Shown: positions 62,391 to 64,000 of the stretch, in pieces | How the letters are laid out: every line of letters begins with the position of its first letter | Numbering within the stretch: position 1 is the stretch's first letter | Source of the DNA: JASHPR01 sp963808705 | GTDB taxonomy: Bacteria > Actinomycetota > Actinomycetes > Streptosporangiales > Streptosporangiaceae | Length of the DNA: 64,000 bases | NCBI GenBank assembly: GCA_963808705.1 | Contig: CAWEHB010000003.1 | Coordinates: forward strand, 496,001 to 560,000 | Reading direction: 5' to 3' | Program-made: the position numbers and the translations under genes | The notes under the pieces: model-generated | The model's database searches: none | Told to the model about the DNA's origin: nothing | Seen by the model: the letters and a program-made list of their open reading frames with translations, nothing else

Positions 62391-64000
62391 GCACCGGGCA
62401 GCGGGTCGGCGGGCTGACCCGCTGCCCGGGTTCGCTCCTGCGCGTGGCCGCGGCGGCTGATGTCCGCGGCGTAGGCGGCCCAGTCTCCGCCGGCGATCTT
62501 CTGCCACTGGACGGCCACCTGGATGTGGATGCCGAGGGTCTTGGCCAAGATCGCCGCCGGGACATCGGCGGCCAGGGTGAACAGGGCGGTACTGCGTCCC
62601 TGCCGCGGGCTGATCGCCAGGGCATGGAGCCGCTTTGCGAGCGCGTCCTCGGTCAGTGGGCTTCCTGGCCGGCGTCCGGGAAACAGCCAGGGGGATGGAA
62701 CGCTGAGCAGGCTGCTGCCCGGTGCCTTGCGGGTGGCCGCGAGCGAGTCGACGAGGGCGTCCAGCGGGGCGGGCAGCACGATGGGCCTGCTGCCCAGCCG
62801 GAGGAGGGTGCGGCCGTCCTGGTGCAGGACATGCTGGGTCGTGAGGGCGGTGATGACGTTGAGCTTCTGGGCGTAGAGGAGGATCAGCAGCCCGGCGACC
62901 CGGTCGGCGGCCGGGCAGGCCTCGTCGTGGAGGAGGCGGCGTGCGTCTGCCCACCTGCGGTCCTGGTCAAGCGGCCCGGCAGGGCCGGTCCAGCGCAGGG
63001 CCGGAGCGGTGAGGCGGGCGGCGTGGCGTCGGGCGGCCGCCCACCGCACGAAGTTCGCTGACCGGGCCAGGTGGCCAGAGTTCCCGGCCAGCCACCGGTC
63101 AAGGTCATGCTGGGTGCACGTGGCCAGGGTCAGCCTGCGTGCTTCCAGCCAGTCCAGGAACGCCGCAGCTGCGGTGACCTGGTCATGCACGTTTTTCACC
63201 TGCTGACGGGAGGCGGGCCGGCCATCGAGGCGACCGCGTAGCCGGCGCAGCTGGTGCCAGACGGCATACCCGTGGAGGGCGCGCCGGTGCTCGGGAACGG
63301 CACGCTCACAGCTGACCTGGCTGATCCAGCGTTCCAGGGCGATCAGGCGCTCGTCCCGCGCGGGGAGCGCGCCGACGGCGACCAGCAGTGATCGCAGATG
63401 GACCAGAGTGCGGCCTGGCGGCAGCGTGTCGAGCGCCTCGTGCGTGATGACACCGCAGGCCGCGACGCTGTGGAGGGTGCGGCGGACGCTGGCCTTCTTC
63501 AGCCAGTCCAGCATGAGGTCGGGACGATCGACACCGACGAGGGCCTCGCGCAGCCGGTCCAGCTCCGGCGAGGCGGCACCGCCAGGCGGGGTAAAGACCA
63601 GCTTGAGTTTCCGGTCCAGGGAACAGCGGGTGCACTCCGCGGCCGACAGCTGCCAGGTCTCCTGGCAGGCCGCGCACCGTTTCCAGAAGGCCGGGTCGGG
63701 GTTGAGGCAGTGCGCGCACAGCGGCTCGCGCAGCGTGCCGCCCTTCAGCGGTGCCCCGGTGCCGCAGCGCGAGCAGGTAATCCACCGCTTGCGGCACCGC
63801 TCACACACCGGCGTGCCGGTCGCCCGCGAGATGCCGATCCGGCCGCTGCCGGCTGACCCGCAGATGGTGCAGGAAAGAGCCGGACCGGGCCGGCAGCTCT
63901 GGCAGACCGGCCCGGCCTCGGTGAGCGCGGCGACACGTCGCCGGTTCCCGCATGTCACGCAGGGTTTCCAGCTCCGCGGGTCCCGCCGCCAGCAGTTCTG
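62387..64000 (-). CDS. zinc-ribbon tyrosine-recombinase-like protein, 5' end beyond window
   Basis: At least 537 codons; the frame stays open to the window edge, where it reads DPRSWKPCVTCGNRRRVAAL, so the true start is outside. The N-terminal third has repeated CxxC pairs (CQSC, CTICG, CERCRKRWITCSRCG, CAHC, CAACQ, CTRC), i.e. several zinc ribbons. The C-terminal part resembles a tyrosine recombinase: an N-terminal SAM-like region and a catalytic-type domain with VAGLLILLYAQKLNVITALT, ISPRQGRSTALFTLAADVPA, LGIHIQVAVQW and a tyrosine in GGDWAAYAADIS. The usual HxxR is replaced by RQGR, so activity is uncertain. Similar proteins are common on actinomycete accessory DNA. Confidence 0.8.
   Translation of the reverse strand, partial: QNCWRRDPRSWKPCVTCGNRRRVAALTEAGPVCQSCRPGPALSCTICGSAGSGRIGISRATGTPVCERCRKRWITCSRCGTGAPLKGGTLREPLCAHCLNPDPAFWKRCAACQETWQLSAAECTRCSLDRKLKLVFTPPGGAASPELDRLREALVGVDRPDLMLDWLKKASVRRTLHSVAACGVITHEALDTLPPGRTLVHLRSLLVAVGALPARDERLIALERWISQVSCERAVPEHRRALHGYAVWHQLRRLRGRLDGRPASRQQVKNVHDQVTAAAAFLDWLEARRLTLATCTQHDLDRWLAGNSGHLARSANFVRWAAARRHAARLTAPALRWTGPAGPLDQDRRWADARRLLHDEACPAADRVAGLLILLYAQKLNVITALTTQHVLHQDGRTLLRLGSRPIVLPAPLDALVDSLAATRKAPGSSLLSVPSPWLFPGRRPGSPLTEDALAKRLHALAISPRQGRSTALFTLAADVPAAILAKTLGIHIQVAVQWQKIAGGDWAAYAADISRRGHAQERTRAAGQPADPLPGA

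Noticed and set aside
60990..62954. 654-codon minus-strand open frame spanning MTHFR and ISL3 genes
   Set aside because: It crosses two convincing genes in a different frame and has no recognisable domain.

Overview
The window is about 70% G+C, with codon use and gene content of a filamentous actinomycete. Markers include DUF2510 and DUF1707 proteins, an SCO6745-family protein, a large LuxR (LAL-type) regulator, F420-dependent oxidoreductase families, a furA-katG pair and SigE-type ECF factors. I would place it in or near the Streptosporangiales or Streptomyces-like lineages, but nothing here fixes the genus. No rRNA, tRNA, CRISPR array or replication origin was recognised.

Layout. 0.3-3.1 kb: a DUF1707/GntR-type regulator, ABC ATPase and permease in one translationally coupled operon. 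3.1-9.1 kb: an IS fragment, an ECF sigma factor with a coupled membrane protein, two more envelope proteins, a broken Rieske oxygenase, a small zinc-finger-like protein, a YjbR-like protein and a repeat-rich membrane protein. 9.1-13.5 kb: furA-katG with a perfect 40-bp palindrome behind it, a Gfo/Idh/MocA oxidoreductase and a small conserved protein. 13.6-19.8 kb: a membrane acyltransferase coupled to a secreted alpha/beta hydrolase, a two-component system and a CPBP protease; the acyltransferase and protease genes carry the same palindromic repeat in the same reading phase. 19.8-26 kb: a LOG-family hydrolase, a DUF2252 protein, an alpha/beta hydrolase, an Acg-like nitroreductase and a DinB-like protein.

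26.2-29.7 kb holds the most striking gene: a 1141-residue SIR2-like / STAND NTPase / TPR protein with apparently intact NAD-binding and P-loop motifs, a plausible stand-alone antiphage NADase sensor. 30-39 kb is a decayed stretch with pieces of an alpha/beta hydrolase, SRPBCC, nucleotidyltransferase, cupin, ornithine cyclodeaminase and EthD genes between intact methyltransferase, F420-dependent LLM oxidoreductase, LysR and NTF2-like genes. 39-49.5 kb: a LAL regulator, a frameshifted TnpB-type element, an EamA transporter, a VOC/PPOX remnant, a TPMT-like methyltransferase, a nonsense-mutated PadR gene and an intact DGPF protein / ECF42-like sigma factor / SRPBCC group. 50-58.8 kb: an SCO6745-family gene, a RibD-like reductase, a broken dipeptidase, a truncated methyltransferase, a three-gene cobalt-type nitrile hydratase operon, a second ECF sigma pair, a broken phosphotransferase and an EamA transporter split by a 22-bp tandem duplication. 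59-64 kb: a broken zinc-binding gene, a putative lipoprotein, an ISL3 transposase remnant, an MTHFR-like gene and a zinc-ribbon tyrosine-recombinase-like gene that runs off the window.

The overall picture is an accessory, rearranged chromosomal region. About twenty broken genes lie in 64 kb, and a short repeated motif recurs beside several of the breaks. Functional units that look intact are the ABC operon, furA-katG, the two-component system, the SIR2-STAND protein, the ECF42/DGPF group and the nitrile hydratase operon.
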